The notes: a model not told the origin generated them from the letters alone. A stretch of DNA of 50,813 nt from Helcococcus kunzii ATCC 51366 (GCF_000245755.1 NZ_JH601089.1:1-50813), one strand, 5' to 3'. Positions 19,899 to 28,862 are shown, counted from the first letter of the stretch. Program-made: numbers and translations.

Positions 19899-20963
19899 CT
19901 ATGATATCCACCAAAATCCATCTCCATTTTGAAATAAGTTTCCGATTTCTTCAGAAATTAAATTTCCTTCTAAATCTCTTATTATAAATTTATTGTAGTA
20001 TCTATAATCATCGGATGGACTTCCAGTTTCTTCATCAAATCCTTCTTCAATCCAGGCACCTATATATAAATTATTTTTATCGATAAAGTAAACAGATTCG
20101 TTATCAGGAAGCTCTAAACTTAATCGTTTTGGATAATAAGATTCAAATTGATTACCATCTTGTGAAATTAAATTTATACCATTTCCACAAATTGAAATAT
20201 TATATAAATTTAATTCTTTCAAACTAAAGCTCTTCAATATATATGGCTCTTCTTGAGGTAAATATTCAATAATCTCCAGTAAATTTTCTTCTAATTTTAC
20301 TCTTAAGAAATAGTAAAAATCATTCGAAAAGTAAACATTTCCTCCATAAGCAATATTTTTCTCAAGTGGGAATGGCTCATAAACTTTTCCAGTAAACATG
20401 TCATAGAATCTTATAATATTCCCCTTATATTCTCCTGTGGTGTCGTATCCTTTTTGTATATCAAATAAATCTTCTAATCCTGTCAACGAAAATCCGAATT
20501 TAGTTTGTCCATTTATAGTGTCTACATATTCTCCATATATGTTCTCAAATCTATTTGGAGTTTTTGTGTTTAAATAAGAAATATTTGGAGCTCCACTGGA
20601 TAAAACATCAATCACATCTTCTGAAACCACGATGAAATGAGAAATTCTGTAATCTTTGTACATTTCATTGTCATTCCTAAATTGTCTTAGAAAATCGGAA
20701 TCATCAAATCTATAAACAATTCCAATATTGTCATTATTTTTCATATCTTCTGTTGTGACCCAGACATCTTCTCTATATGACTCATTTGTCACTTTATATG
20801 AATATATATTATCCCAATCAAGCACCAGTTTTTCATTATCATATGGAGATGTTTTACTTAATATTATTATAAATTTACCATTTTTATATCCAACAAAATC
20901 TGTAAATCGATATTCTATAGATTTTTCATCATTTAGCCATGCTTTCCACTCTCTTCTTGACAT
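19899..20963 (-). CDS. Hypothetical beta-rich protein
   Basis: 354 residues from ATG 20963, chosen because TTGGAGTAATC precedes it; an in-frame ATG 17 codons upstream has no such site. There is no signal peptide. Sequence is rich in aromatic and acidic residues with many short beta segments, like a propeller or WD-type protein, but I find no recognisable repeat signature. It is 16 bases before the Asp-box gene and 11 bases after the glycosylase gene, so it appears co-transcribed with both. Confidence 0.6.
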   Translation of the reverse strand: MSRREWKAWLNDEKSIEYRFTDFVGYKNGKFIIILSKTSPYDNEKLVLDWDNIYSYKVTNESYREDVWVTTEDMKNNDNIGIVYRFDDSDFLRQFRNDNEMYKDYRISHFIVVSEDVIDVLSSGAPNISYLNTKTPNRFENIYGEYVDTINGQTKFGFSLTGLEDLFDIQKGYDTTGEYKGNIIRFYDMFTGKVYEPFPLEKNIAYGGNVYFSNDFYYFLRVKLEENLLEIIEYLPQEEPYILKSFSLKELNLYNISICGNGINLISQDGNQFESYYPKRLSLELPDNESVYFIDKNNLYIGAWIEEGFDEETGSPSDDYRYYNKFIIRDLEGNLISEEIGNLFQNGDGFWWIS

Positions 20964-20974
20964 GATTACTCCAA

Positions 20975-21337
20975 TTAAATTTCTATACCTTTTTCTTTTA
21001 AATTTTCTATACACTCTTTTAAATACGTATCATTGTGTTCTTTATAAATTTTCCCACTAATATTTATGATTGAAAGATTGGTATATGGTTTGCACTTTTT
21101 CCCTCTATAATCTTTATCAAGCCATTCTTCCGAAACTTTATAACCTCTTTTTGTCATCTCTTCCATAACAAGCTTATGATATAAAAAAAGATAAAAAGGA
21201 GAATATTCAAATACATAATTAACTGTTGAATGCTTCTTAGCCCATCCATTACCACGTAACGCACAACATTCTCGATGTTGACCCAAGAGTTGTTGTCGTG
21301 GCAAAACTGGAATTAGATCTTGATGCCATAGTCTCAT
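20975..21337 (-). CDS. Pyrimidine dimer DNA glycosylase-like protein (TIGR02328 family)
   Basis: 120 residues. The N-terminus MRLWHQDLIPVLPRQQLLGQ and the following HRECCALRGNGWAKKH are the hallmark of the family related to T4 endonuclease V (DenV), which removes UV-induced pyrimidine dimers. The start at 21337 is set by AAAGGGAG; a longer frame from 21379 would run into the MazG-like gene. Activity of the bacterial family members is less well established than that of DenV. It follows a MazG-like nucleotide pyrophosphatase gene by 22 bases. Confidence 0.85.
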   Translation of the reverse strand: MRLWHQDLIPVLPRQQLLGQHRECCALRGNGWAKKHSTVNYVFEYSPFYLFLYHKLVMEEMTKRGYKVSEEWLDKDYRGKKCKPYTNLSIINISGKIYKEHNDTYLKECIENLKEKGIEI

Positions 21338-21359
21338 TGAATTTCTCCCTTTTTTAACA

Positions 21360-21674
21360 TTATTCAAATCTTCCTTCAATTTTACTAATATGATTTTCTA
21401 AAATTTCATCTATTGATAAATCATACTTATTTACAAGTACTGTTAAATTATCAATTATATCGCCAATCTCTTCTTTTATGTCTTTCATATTTTCAGCTTT
21501 AGACTTTTCTATTTCATCAGGTCTATCACGACCAATTTCATATTTTCTAATTGCTTGCGCTAGTTCACCTACTTCTTCGCATAAATAATTCATTCTGATA
21601 AATACATTGTATTTGTCCCATGATCTTTTATTGTAAAACTCTTTATTCCATTGTTGAAATTCTTTTAAATTCAT
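21360..21674 (-). CDS. MazG-like nucleotide pyrophosphohydrolase
   Basis: 104 residues forming one all-alpha NTP-PPase unit. The metal-binding acids are visible in EEVGELAQAIR (about 34-44) and KEEIGDIIDNL (about 67-77), the ExxE...ExxD pattern of MazG/dCTPase enzymes. It probably cleaves non-standard nucleoside triphosphates to monophosphate and pyrophosphate. With the glycosylase just downstream it suggests a small nucleotide-pool and DNA-repair pair. Confidence 0.88.
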   Translation of the reverse strand: MNLKEFQQWNKEFYNKRSWDKYNVFIRMNYLCEEVGELAQAIRKYEIGRDRPDEIEKSKAENMKDIKEEIGDIIDNLTVLVNKYDLSIDEILENHISKIEGRFE

Positions 21675-21691
21675 ATAACTCCCTTAAAATT

Positions 21692-21766
21692 TTATTTCTT
21701 AATCAAGCCCCATTTTTCATCTATATAGCCTAGTGTTGTTTTGTTTTTATACCTGCCATTTATATC
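21692..21766 (-). pseudogene. Possible gene-end remnant
   Basis: After a good AAGGAGATATAAATGG leader the sequence reads in one frame as NGRYKNKTTLGYIDEKWG and on to a stop at 21692. The ATG is in a different frame that stops after 9 codons. The leader nearly duplicates the one before the gene at 22092. This looks like the tail of a lost gene, but it is short. Confidence 0.3.
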
Positions 21767-21789
21767 TCCTTAATTTAAAATATTCTTTA

Positions 21790-22092
21790 TTATCTTCTAA
21801 AAATTAGCAAAATAAAGAATATCCCAGTTAAAATTAATATTAAAATAGATAAATATTGTTTCCTTTTATAGGCTAAATTTATTTCCATAATCCAGGTTGC
21901 TATTGCCAAACCCGCTGCTATAAATACTAAAGCTATAGCTATAGTGGTAAATATTGAATATAGTATGTTCGGGTAAGACAAATTAGAAATAATTATTATT
22001 AATATAAGAATTATGCCATTAGCTCCAAGTATGCTCGAAATTTTTCTAATTTTTTGTATTTTCATATCTTGATTGTTATCATCATTATTCAA
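21790..22092 (-). CDS. Small membrane protein, hypothetical
   Basis: 100 residues with three hydrophobic segments (about 22-36, 43-68 and 79-97) after a short hydrophilic N-terminus. The start is TTG at 22092, eight bases after a clear AAGGAG; the next in-frame ATG is 9 codons in. It lies 11 bases after the GrpB-Nudix gene. I do not recognise the family. Confidence 0.6.
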   Translation of the reverse strand: MNNDDNNQDMKIQKIRKISSILGANGIILILIIIISNLSYPNILYSIFTTIAIALVFIAAGLAIATWIMEINLAYKRKQYLSILILILTGIFFILLIFRR

Positions 22093-22103
22093 TTTATATC
22101 TCC

Positions 22104-23129
22104 TTAATTTATACCCGTTCTATCATCTACAATATGTAAAATGTCAGATAGGTTTCCCTTTAGATATTTATATAAAAATTGTGGATATACCGTAATATCG
22201 TGTAATTTTTCAAATTCAATCCACTGAACTTCTTCTTTTGCGCCATCTGTGGTTTGACCAATATATTTAATATCTAAGAAACCTTTTGGCTTCATTCTAT
22301 AATAAAAACAAATTTCGTGGCACAATACACCTTCAAAACCAGGGTCGCTGCCCCAATAAATATTTTCATGAATAATTGCTAGTTTATCAATCTCATATAT
22401 TTCTCCAGTTTCCTCAAAAACCTCTCTAACAACCGCTTTTTCAGAAGTCTCACCTAGATGGACCTCCCCTCCAACAGAATAATAATAATCCGTTACATTA
22501 TTTTTCGCTAAAAGAATCTTATTATCTTCTACAATTATTGCTGCAGCCCTATATCTAAACCTATTCTTCTCCCTTAAAAAGCCACAGTCGTCATTAAATC
22601 TCTCAGATTCCTTAAAAAATTGATTCGATTCACTTAACAATTCCTTAATAACATCCGATTTATAGCATTGATATTTTTCCGGGTAATGTCTGTACAATCT
22701 GCTTGCTTCCTCTTTTATTTCTAAATATCTTTTAAAAGCATCTTCATTCGCACGCAAATAATCCCTAAATTTAAGCTCTTCTCTTGCCTTTTCACTACCT
22801 TTTGAATAAATGTGAATATGTGATAAATGATTAACCCCACTATTATCTAATTTCTGATAATACCTTCGTCCAGATATGCCATACTCCCCTTTTGGAATAT
22901 ATCCTAAATTTTCCATTTTATCGTTAAATTCATCAATTTTTACAATATCTTCAACTAACACTAGCACATCAACCGTATCTTTAGCCTTCATTCCTTCAAT
23001 TGACGTTGATCCAAAATGATGAACACTCGCTACTTCATCACCCATAACCATATACATCTCTTTTTCAATAATATCGTATCTTTTTTTCCAATCGGGGTTA
23101 TATTTGTGTAAAGTAATTTCTCTGTTCAT
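22104..23129 (-). CDS. GrpB-Nudix fusion protein, copy 1
   Basis: 341 residues in two parts. Residues 1 to about 165 match the GrpB/UPF0157 nucleotidyltransferase-like family (YNPDWKKRYD, HHFGSTSIEGMKAKDTVDVL). Residues about 190-320 are a Nudix hydrolase with the box GEVHLGETSEKAVVREVFEETG (the REVFEETG core is shown), which binds the metal that activates water on a nucleoside-diphosphate-linked substrate. The domain pair suggests one enzyme acting on a nucleotide-linked compound; the substrate is unknown. The ATG is preceded by AAGGAG. A close paralogue lies at 49717-50745 with the same length and domain order. Confidence 0.88.
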   Translation of the reverse strand: MNREITLHKYNPDWKKRYDIIEKEMYMVMGDEVASVHHFGSTSIEGMKAKDTVDVLVLVEDIVKIDEFNDKMENLGYIPKGEYGISGRRYYQKLDNSGVNHLSHIHIYSKGSEKAREELKFRDYLRANEDAFKRYLEIKEEASRLYRHYPEKYQCYKSDVIKELLSESNQFFKESERFNDDCGFLREKNRFRYRAAAIIVEDNKILLAKNNVTDYYYSVGGEVHLGETSEKAVVREVFEETGEIYEIDKLAIIHENIYWGSDPGFEGVLCHEICFYYRMKPKGFLDIKYIGQTTDGAKEEVQWIEFEKLHDITVYPQFLYKYLKGNLSDILHIVDDRTGIN

Positions 23130-23183
23130 ATAGGCTCCTTGAATAATTTATTTATTTCATTATATTATAAATCAAATAAATTA

Positions 23184-23621
23184 TTAACCTAAACTAAAAT
23201 ATTCTTTTTCTATTCCATTCTCGATTAATATTTTACTAATGGAATCATAAAATTTTAAAACTGCATTTGCTTTAGATGAATCTTCTGTATCTTCAAATAT
23301 ATAAAAAGATAAATTAGTCCCCCTAATTTTATGTAATTTGTTGTCAAATAATATTTCAAATGTATTATTATATCCATCCATAACTAACGGGCGTTCAGTT
23401 TCTGTGATATTTTTTAAATTTTCATTTTGTGTAATAACTTTTTTTATCTCTAAAATTACCTCATATGGCAAAGTACGTACTTTTTTATCATAAGTTGTTA
23501 TACTTTTAGAATTGCTTATACAGATAATATTGTCTTTTTCTTTGTCATATATTTCAATACCATCTTTAGTTAGCCCTAAAGATGGAGATTTGGTATATTA
23601 AAATATTGGTTTATTTCCCAT
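23184..23621 (-). pseudogene. Hypothetical protein with an early in-frame stop
   Basis: From ATG 23621, with AAGGAG ten bases upstream, the frame reads MGNKPIF then TAA at 23598-23600. It continues in the same frame, without another stop, through YTKSPSLGLTKDGIEIYD to 23184, about 145 codons in all. Coding character (varied polar and aromatic residues) is kept on both sides of the stop, so one nonsense mutation is the simplest reading. A TTG at 23471 could start a 95-residue C-terminal product but lacks a convincing RBS. The family is not recognised. Confidence 0.7.
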
Positions 23622-23751
23622 GGTTTGCTCCTTGTTAAAAACTACCTTTCATTACCTTCTTTATCAAATTTCTTATTCATCTTTATTTCCATAAATATTA
23701 TAGAAATAATTACGAAAATTCTATAAAAACCTTCTATATCATCATATGGAA

Positions 23752-24180
23752 CTATTTTGTTCTCTTAATATCCCATTTATGTTTTATTATAACTCCACGT
23801 TTTTTTACATCTTTATCAAGTACGGAATATTTTAAACCATATTTACGGTGAAGAATATCCATAAATTCTTTAGGATATCTTCCTATCCCTCCCGTCTTTA
23901 TTTCAATATCATCATAATAAATATATAATTTCCAATGTTCTGCATCTTCTGTAAGGTTTTCAAAACCTTTATTATTCCATTCATTTACTTTAATATTCAT
24001 TAAATCATCTATAAATTCGGTTTCATCATTAATTTCTAGAAAATTCGGTGTTCTATCCACTAAAAAATTTATCCTTGTATATTCTAATCCCTTCTCAAGG
24101 ATAGATTCATAACCCAATTTATCTATAAAATAAAAAGATGTTAATAATCTAAACTTAAATCCTTTTAATTCTTTTTTCAT
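23752..24180 (-). CDS. Hypothetical protein, last gene of the J-domain/HIRAN operon
   Basis: 142 residues, soluble and basic at both ends, no signal peptide. It has mixed alpha/beta character with WKLYIYYDDIEIKTGGIG in the middle. I do not recognise the fold. The gene starts 30 bases after the 203-residue protein. Just after its stop another frame stays open for about 38 codons (IVPYDDIEGFYRIF...), which may be a remnant of a further gene. Confidence 0.55.
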   Translation of the reverse strand: MKKELKGFKFRLLTSFYFIDKLGYESILEKGLEYTRINFLVDRTPNFLEINDETEFIDDLMNIKVNEWNNKGFENLTEDAEHWKLYIYYDDIEIKTGGIGRYPKEFMDILHRKYGLKYSVLDKDVKKRGVIIKHKWDIKRTK

Positions 24181-24210
24181 AAAACACCTCTTATCATTAT
24201 TGACTAATGG

Positions 24211-24822
24211 TTACATATTATCCCGTATCTCTTCCCAAATTTCATAAAAAGATTTTCCGTCAAATATTTTATCCCTAAAACCTTTAAAAATACTAAGATA
24301 TGTTCTTTGATCATTTATAAATCCGATAGTAACTTCTCTATCTACTATAACTATTGAATCTTTTCCATTATAAGTGAATTCAAGTCCATTCCTCAAGATT
24401 CTCCAATCTTTTGTTGTAAAACTGGCATTACCTTTAATAATTTCCTTAAAATCATCTACCAAATATTGTGTAAAAAATTCATCATCTGAAATTACAATAT
24501 GTTTCTTATCTGGAAATTCTTCAGAAAACATAGCTAAATTATATGTAAGCTCATTATTTGCTACCTTGCTTGCTTCAACAATAACTTTTTCTCTTGAATA
24601 CTTTAATATTATTTTTTCCCATTCCAAAGATTGTTCGCCAAATATATTAAAATATTTGAATCCACCCGTTAATAATTTTTTTACAGTTTCTTCAATGATA
24701 CTTTTATTCTTTATATGATGAGCTATAATGTAGCAATAATCTCCTTCTATCTCTTTTATTTTCATAAAATGAGTATCAAGAATCATAATATTTTCAGTAA
24801 TCCATTCATACAAATAATACAC
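24211..24822 (-). CDS. Hypothetical protein in the J-domain/HIRAN operon
   Basis: 203 residues, soluble, alternating beta/alpha pattern. A segment FKYFNIFGEQSLEWE followed by a later HIVISDDEFF strand recalls small proteins annotated as DUF7684-like, but I am not confident of that. It is separated by only 2 bases from the HIRAN gene upstream, so co-translation is likely. No catalytic motif was found. Confidence 0.55.
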   Translation of the reverse strand: MYYLYEWITENIMILDTHFMKIKEIEGDYCYIIAHHIKNKSIIEETVKKLLTGGFKYFNIFGEQSLEWEKIILKYSREKVIVEASKVANNELTYNLAMFSEEFPDKKHIVISDDEFFTQYLVDDFKEIIKGNASFTTKDWRILRNGLEFTYNGKDSIVIVDREVTIGFINDQRTYLSIFKGFRDKIFDGKSFYEIWEEIRDNM

Positions 24823-24824
24823 TT

Positions 24825-25226
24825 TTAAACCTCATGTAAAAAAATCTTTATTTTAATTTTTGTCCATTTCCCTTTGAATTCAATTTGTACGATTCTTCCG
24901 AATAATATTTTTCCAGCATCCATTAATCTTGAAAAGATTAGATTATCTTGTTTTGGGACATAACCTATTTTTTCATCTGTTTCTGTTTGTATTTTTATGG
25001 CTTTTGAATCAAATTCATTATTCGGTTCTCTAAAGAATAATAATTTTTTTCCTCTATACAAAGTGTTTTTTATCTCTTCCATATTTTCTATATGTGTAGT
25101 CCCGGCAACATAAGTGTCGAATAAAAATATTTCCCTTTCAAAAGGTCTTGGAATATCAATATTTGAACCACCTCTATGTAATACATCAATAAGCTTATTT
25201 TTATTAACTTTAGTTAAATCATTCAT
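24825..25226 (-). CDS. HIRAN domain protein
   Basis: 133 residues, of which about 27-130 form a HIRAN domain: FDTYVAGTTH, LFFREPNNEFDSKAIKI and GYVPKQDN are its landmarks. In HLTF the domain binds 3' DNA ends; stand-alone bacterial forms are thought to bind unusual DNA ends or stalled forks. It lies 1 base downstream of the J-domain gene and 2 bases upstream of the 203-residue protein. DNA binding here is inference from the family. Confidence 0.82.
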   Translation of the reverse strand: MNDLTKVNKNKLIDVLHRGGSNIDIPRPFEREIFLFDTYVAGTTHIENMEEIKNTLYRGKKLLFFREPNNEFDSKAIKIQTETDEKIGYVPKQDNLIFSRLMDAGKILFGRIVQIEFKGKWTKIKIKIFLHEV

Positions 25227-25227
25227 A

Positions 25228-26028
25228 TCAATTCTCCAAAAGTTCTTTTATTCTTTCTTGTAAAGCATCGACAGCTTCTTGATAATCTGAAATGTTTTCC
25301 ATTATTTCAGCAATTAGATTTTCTTTCTTTTCTTCATTATCTAAATATTGTTTCAAAATATATGGGTAGGAATTTTTTATCTCATCAATTTCTTGATTAA
25401 TTTTTTCCAGTAAACTATCTAATCTGTTTTTTTCACTTTTTAATTCCTTTAAGGAATTTGATGTCTCTAGCTCTATATCTTTACCTTCTATAATTTCATA
25501 AATTATTCTAATATTTTCTAAATTTCCATTTTTGTATGATTCCACCGCATTAATAAATAGCATCTTATCAGTTTCGCTAATATTAGGATTTAAGTCTGGA
25601 TGGAGCATTTTAACAATTTTTTTATATTTCTTTTTTATTTCTTCTACACTTTCTGAAGGCAAAGTTTCTAAATTACTCCTTTTAATAGCCTTGTTAATAT
25701 CTCTTATTTTATCTTCCAATTTTTTCTGATATTCAATAAACTCATTGTCTAATTCTTGTTCTACATCTTCAATATCTATTTTCTCTTGTCTATTTATATA
25801 TGTTTGAATTATATCTCTCTTTCTTCTAAGCCTCAAATATTCAGTATATAGCTCATATAACTTAAGTTCTAAATTACCAATTGAAAGCATGTATTCCATC
25901 TTAATATTTTCACATATATTAAATTTTAATACATCTCTCTCTAAAAACTTATCATTCAAATCATCTTTTAATTTTTTTATTTCTTCCTGTAATTTCTTTA
26001 TATCTGGAAATTCAATAATATTAGACAT
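25228..26028 (-). CDS. Coiled-coil protein with an internal J domain
   Basis: 266 residues. Residues 1 to about 110 are coiled coil. A J-like domain at about 125-175 carries the HPD tripeptide in KKYKKIVKMLHPDLNP, which in DnaJ proteins stimulates the ATPase of DnaK. A second coiled coil (about 180-265) follows. There is no G/F region or zinc finger, so it is a class-C-type co-chaperone that probably brings DnaK to a specific target. It is the first gene of a four-gene operon; AAGGA lies nine bases before the ATG. Confidence 0.78.
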   Translation of the reverse strand: MSNIIEFPDIKKLQEEIKKLKDDLNDKFLERDVLKFNICENIKMEYMLSIGNLELKLYELYTEYLRLRRKRDIIQTYINRQEKIDIEDVEQELDNEFIEYQKKLEDKIRDINKAIKRSNLETLPSESVEEIKKKYKKIVKMLHPDLNPNISETDKMLFINAVESYKNGNLENIRIIYEIIEGKDIELETSNSLKELKSEKNRLDSLLEKINQEIDEIKNSYPYILKQYLDNEEKKENLIAEIMENISDYQEAVDALQERIKELLEN

Positions 26029-26128
26029 AATCTTATCCTTGTTAATTATTTATTACTTTAATTGTATACTATAAGGAAAACGAAAACAACTTGTAAATCT
26101 CAAAGGACAATTCAATTTTTCGCAACAA

Positions 26129-26157
26129 AAAAAGCCCCAAAATCATTAGAGCTTTTT
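26129..26157. terminator. Intrinsic terminator after zupT
   Basis: AAAAAGC / GCTTTTT with extended inner pairing (CTCTAA with TTTGGGG, partly wobble) is flanked by A and T runs, so it can act on both strands. It lies between the end of the leftward zupT gene and the J-domain operon. Confidence 0.75.
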
Positions 26158-26175
26158 AATGTTGTATATATAGTT

Positions 26176-26985
26176 TTAAAATAAAAGAACAATACTAAAT
26201 GCAATGACAAACATTCCAACGCATAAACCATAAATTGAGTTGTGATGCCCGCCATATTTTTCTGCAGTTGGCAATAATTTGTCTACAGATATAAACACCA
26301 TGATACCTGCTACAATAGAAAAAATTACTCCAAACATGGCTGCAGAGGTAAAAGATCTTAAAAATAGATATGCAATTATACCTCCCAGCGGCTCAAATAA
26401 GCCTGATAAAAATGCATAATATATAGCTTTCTTTTTACTTCCTGTTGAATAATAAATTGGAATGGAAACTGTCATTCCTTCTGGAATGTTATGTATGGCT
26501 ATCGCTATCGCAATTGTTATACCAAGTTTTGGATCATGCATAGCTGCAACAAAGGTCGCTAAACCTTCGGGAAAATTATGTAATGCTATCGCTAGGGCAG
26601 ATTTAATACCCGTTTCGTATAATTCTTGATCTCCAAGATGTGCCAATTCTCTTTTCTCTTTTTCTGTATATGAATAATACTCGTGAGGATTATCTTTTTC
26701 TGGTACAACTTTATCTATAATAGCATTTACGAAAAAACCAATAAAAAATCCCAAACAAGCTAAAATAAAACCATTCTTTTCACCATATACATTTTGAAGG
26801 GAAGATAATGCACTTGGAAACATGTCAACAAATGAAAGGAAAATCATTATACCTGCCGAAAAACCTAGTGATAATGATAAAAATTTAGTATTATCCAATT
26901 TTGACCTTAGTACAATTAATCCACCTATTCCGGTTGCTAAACCTGCAATTACAGTCAATAAGACTGCCGTTATTATATTTTCCAT
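26176..26985 (-). CDS. zupT: ZIP family metal transporter (ZupT)
   Basis: 269 residues with eight expected membrane helices. The two ZIP metal-site motifs are HNFPEG (136-141) and HNIPEG (165-170), in helices 4 and 5. A charged cytoplasmic loop before them (EKEKRELAHLGDQE) is typical of ZupT. It imports zinc and other divalent metals. ATG 26985 was chosen because AGAAGAGG sits five bases upstream; a GTG two codons earlier is too close. The promoter carries a palindrome that may be a metalloregulator site. Confidence 0.9.
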   Translation of the reverse strand: MENIITAVLLTVIAGLATGIGGLIVLRSKLDNTKFLSLSLGFSAGIMIFLSFVDMFPSALSSLQNVYGEKNGFILACLGFFIGFFVNAIIDKVVPEKDNPHEYYSYTEKEKRELAHLGDQELYETGIKSALAIALHNFPEGLATFVAAMHDPKLGITIAIAIAIHNIPEGMTVSIPIYYSTGSKKKAIYYAFLSGLFEPLGGIIAYLFLRSFTSAAMFGVIFSIVAGIMVFISVDKLLPTAEKYGGHHNSIYGLCVGMFVIAFSIVLLF

Positions 26986-27031
26986 TTTCACCTCTTCTTA
27001 TGATATTTTATTAACCAGAGTAGCAAATATT

Positions 27032-27060
27032 AAATTACCATACCCGACTAATTTAGTCAA
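27032..27060 (-). promoter_or_regulatory. zupT promoter with overlapping palindrome
   Basis: On the minus strand TTGACT (27055-27060) and TAATTT (27032-27037) are separated by 17 bases. The perfect palindrome GACTAAATTAGTC (27046-27058) overlaps the -35 box. Its form resembles DtxR/MntR-class operators, which fits a metal transporter gene, but the regulator is not identified. Confidence 0.45.
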
Positions 27061-27100
27061 GATTAAAATAAAATTTTTTGAGATGAGATGTTATTTTAAA

Positions 27101-27172
27101 AATCGGGCACTTTTTTCAAGTTGTACTTGAAAAAAGTGCCCATATCTTATCTAATTTCCTTAAATAAGGAAA
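27101..27172. repeat. Two-hairpin element, copy 1
   Basis: A 16-bp perfect stem GGGCACTTTTTTCAAG (27105-27120) with loop TTGTA and its complement (to 27141) is followed by TATCTAA and a second stem TTTCCTT / AAGGAAA (27155-27172). A near-identical copy occurs at 28381-28455. This copy ends two bases from the stop of the DUF4143 ATPase gene and can also serve as its terminator. Confidence 0.85.
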
Positions 27173-27174
27173 AA

Positions 27175-28341
27175 TCAAAAATATTTGTCTATTTCTTTAT
27201 AATTTACATATTCTACACCATTAAATTTAGAATATGATTTTCCTGTGTATATAATTTTAGGATTCATTACTGAATCTTCTGATTCAACAAAATAAAGTAA
27301 ATTTTTTGAGAATGATTTATTTGGTGTCATTGAAGTTTTAATCTCATAAGGATATAAATTTATTCCTTGTTTAAGTAACAAATCTATTTCTATTCCTTTT
27401 ACTGTTCTCATATAATAAAGATTATTATCTCTATTTTGATTTAATCTTTTCTTTAATACTTCACTTACTATCAAATTTTCGAAAAGATTTCCTCGTAATG
27501 GATCACGATTCATTTGTGTTTCATTTTCTATACCAAGTAAATAAGTTGCCAATCCGACTTCTGTAAAATAGATTTTTGGTGATTTTATATATTGTTTTGT
27601 TATATTAGAAAAATATGGTTTTAATTTATACACTATAAAAGACGCTTCTAATACAGATAACCATTCTGATAATGTTGTAGAAGAAACACCCACCTCTCCA
27701 GACATAGCGGATAAATTAACAACTTGACCAACTCTTCCAGCTAATAATGTAAGAAATCTTATAAAACTATCTAATTTTTTTATTTCTAACATTTCTCTAA
27801 GATCTTTCTCAACATATGTATTTAAATAATCGCGATAATAAACATAAGCTTCTCTAGATCCTTTCCTGTATAATTCAGGCATTCCTCCTTTAATTAAAAG
27901 GTTGTCTAAACTTAAATTTTCTAATAAATCCTCTTTTAATAATTCATTCATACTCAAAGGAAGTAAAGAGAGAATGCTAGTTCTTCCAGCAAGTGATTGA
28001 GATATGCCCTTTTGAAGACTTGGTTGATGACTTCCAGTTAAAATAAATCGTCCATTTTTTAGCCTATCTTCATCTACTTTAACTTGAATTACAGAAAGTA
28101 TTTCAGGAACCCTTTGTACTTCATCAATTATTAAAGGTTCTGGATATGTTTCAAAAAAACCAATATAGTCTTCTTTCGCTAATTCTCTTGCGACAGGATC
28201 TTCTAAATTTACATAGGTATATTCTGGAAATAATTCTTTAACTAAAGTAGTTTTTCCAGATTGCCTTGGCCCCAAAATAGTAATAACTGGCACTTGTTCT
28301 TTTAATTTTATTAGGCTGTCAGATATTTCTCTATTTATCAT
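27175..28341 (-). CDS. AAA ATPase with DUF4143 domain
   Basis: 388 residues. Walker A is GPRQSGKT (24-31) and Walker B LIIDEV (70-75); a sensor strand FILTGSHQPSL follows. The DUF4143 domain (about 195-350) includes YVEKDLREML and winged-helix-like LSAMSGEVGVSSTTLSEWL. The C-terminal GIEIDLLL...PYEIK resembles a PD-(D/E)xK nuclease-like core. These ATPases are common in anaerobes, often singletons and of unknown role. The gene is bracketed by two copies of a two-hairpin element, as if moved or expanded with them. Confidence 0.9.
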   Translation of the reverse strand: MINREISDSLIKLKEQVPVITILGPRQSGKTTLVKELFPEYTYVNLEDPVARELAKEDYIGFFETYPEPLIIDEVQRVPEILSVIQVKVDEDRLKNGRFILTGSHQPSLQKGISQSLAGRTSILSLLPLSMNELLKEDLLENLSLDNLLIKGGMPELYRKGSREAYVYYRDYLNTYVEKDLREMLEIKKLDSFIRFLTLLAGRVGQVVNLSAMSGEVGVSSTTLSEWLSVLEASFIVYKLKPYFSNITKQYIKSPKIYFTEVGLATYLLGIENETQMNRDPLRGNLFENLIVSEVLKKRLNQNRDNNLYYMRTVKGIEIDLLLKQGINLYPYEIKTSMTPNKSFSKNLLYFVESEDSVMNPKIIYTGKSYSKFNGVEYVNYKEIDKYF

Positions 28342-28380
28342 AAAACCCTCCTTTAGAATATTATTTTATATTAATTATAA

Positions 28381-28455
28381 AAAATACGGGCACTTTTTTC
28401 AAGTTGTACTTGAAAAAAGTGCCCGTATTTTATCTAATTTCCTTGTTTAAGGAAA
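28381..28455. repeat. Two-hairpin element, copy 2
   Basis: A perfect 23-bp stem (28381-28403 with 28409-28431; core GGGCACTTTTTTCAAG) with the 5-nt loop TTGTA is followed by TATCTAA and a stem TTTCCTT / AAGGAAA (28438-28455). The core, loop and second hairpin match copy 1 at 27101-27172. It lies between the start of the ATPase gene and the end of the small membrane protein gene. Confidence 0.85.
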
Positions 28456-28465
28456 TTATGTGTTG

Positions 28466-28786
28466 TTATTTTCTACGCAAACCAACCGCCATTATATTTT
28501 TTTGTGCATTTCCAATAATTAATATTCCAACTATAAAAGCGATCATCATTGCTATCAACACAAACATTACTTTTTCTAGATACATAAATAATGAAGAAAA
28601 TATAAGCCCAATCCCCATCACTAATAAACCTAAAGAAAACTGCTTAGAATATAATTTTAAATTTTCTGATTTGATGTTTTTTGTGTGATAACTATGAATA
28701 TAACTTATATTCCCATTATATATTTTATATGAAAAATACAATAAAGTTATAGCTACTATATCTACAATTAATATTCCTATAACCAT
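28466..28786 (-). CDS. Small membrane protein (DUF3784-like)
   Basis: 106 residues with three hydrophobic segments (about 1-20, 48-65 and 70-92) and a polar stretch after the first, the layout of DUF3784-type proteins. Its function is unknown. It is monocistronic in appearance, ending at the two-hairpin element. Confidence 0.55.
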   Translation of the reverse strand: MVIGILIVDIVAITLLYFSYKIYNGNISYIHSYHTKNIKSENLKLYSKQFSLGLLVMGIGLIFSSLFMYLEKVMFVLIAMMIAFIVGILIIGNAQKNIMAVGLRRK

Positions 28787-28862
28787 ACAACTCCCTCCAC
28801 TTTATACTATTTATTTTCTTCATTTCTTTAATTTTATTAAATCGCTAATTTCTAATTTTATC

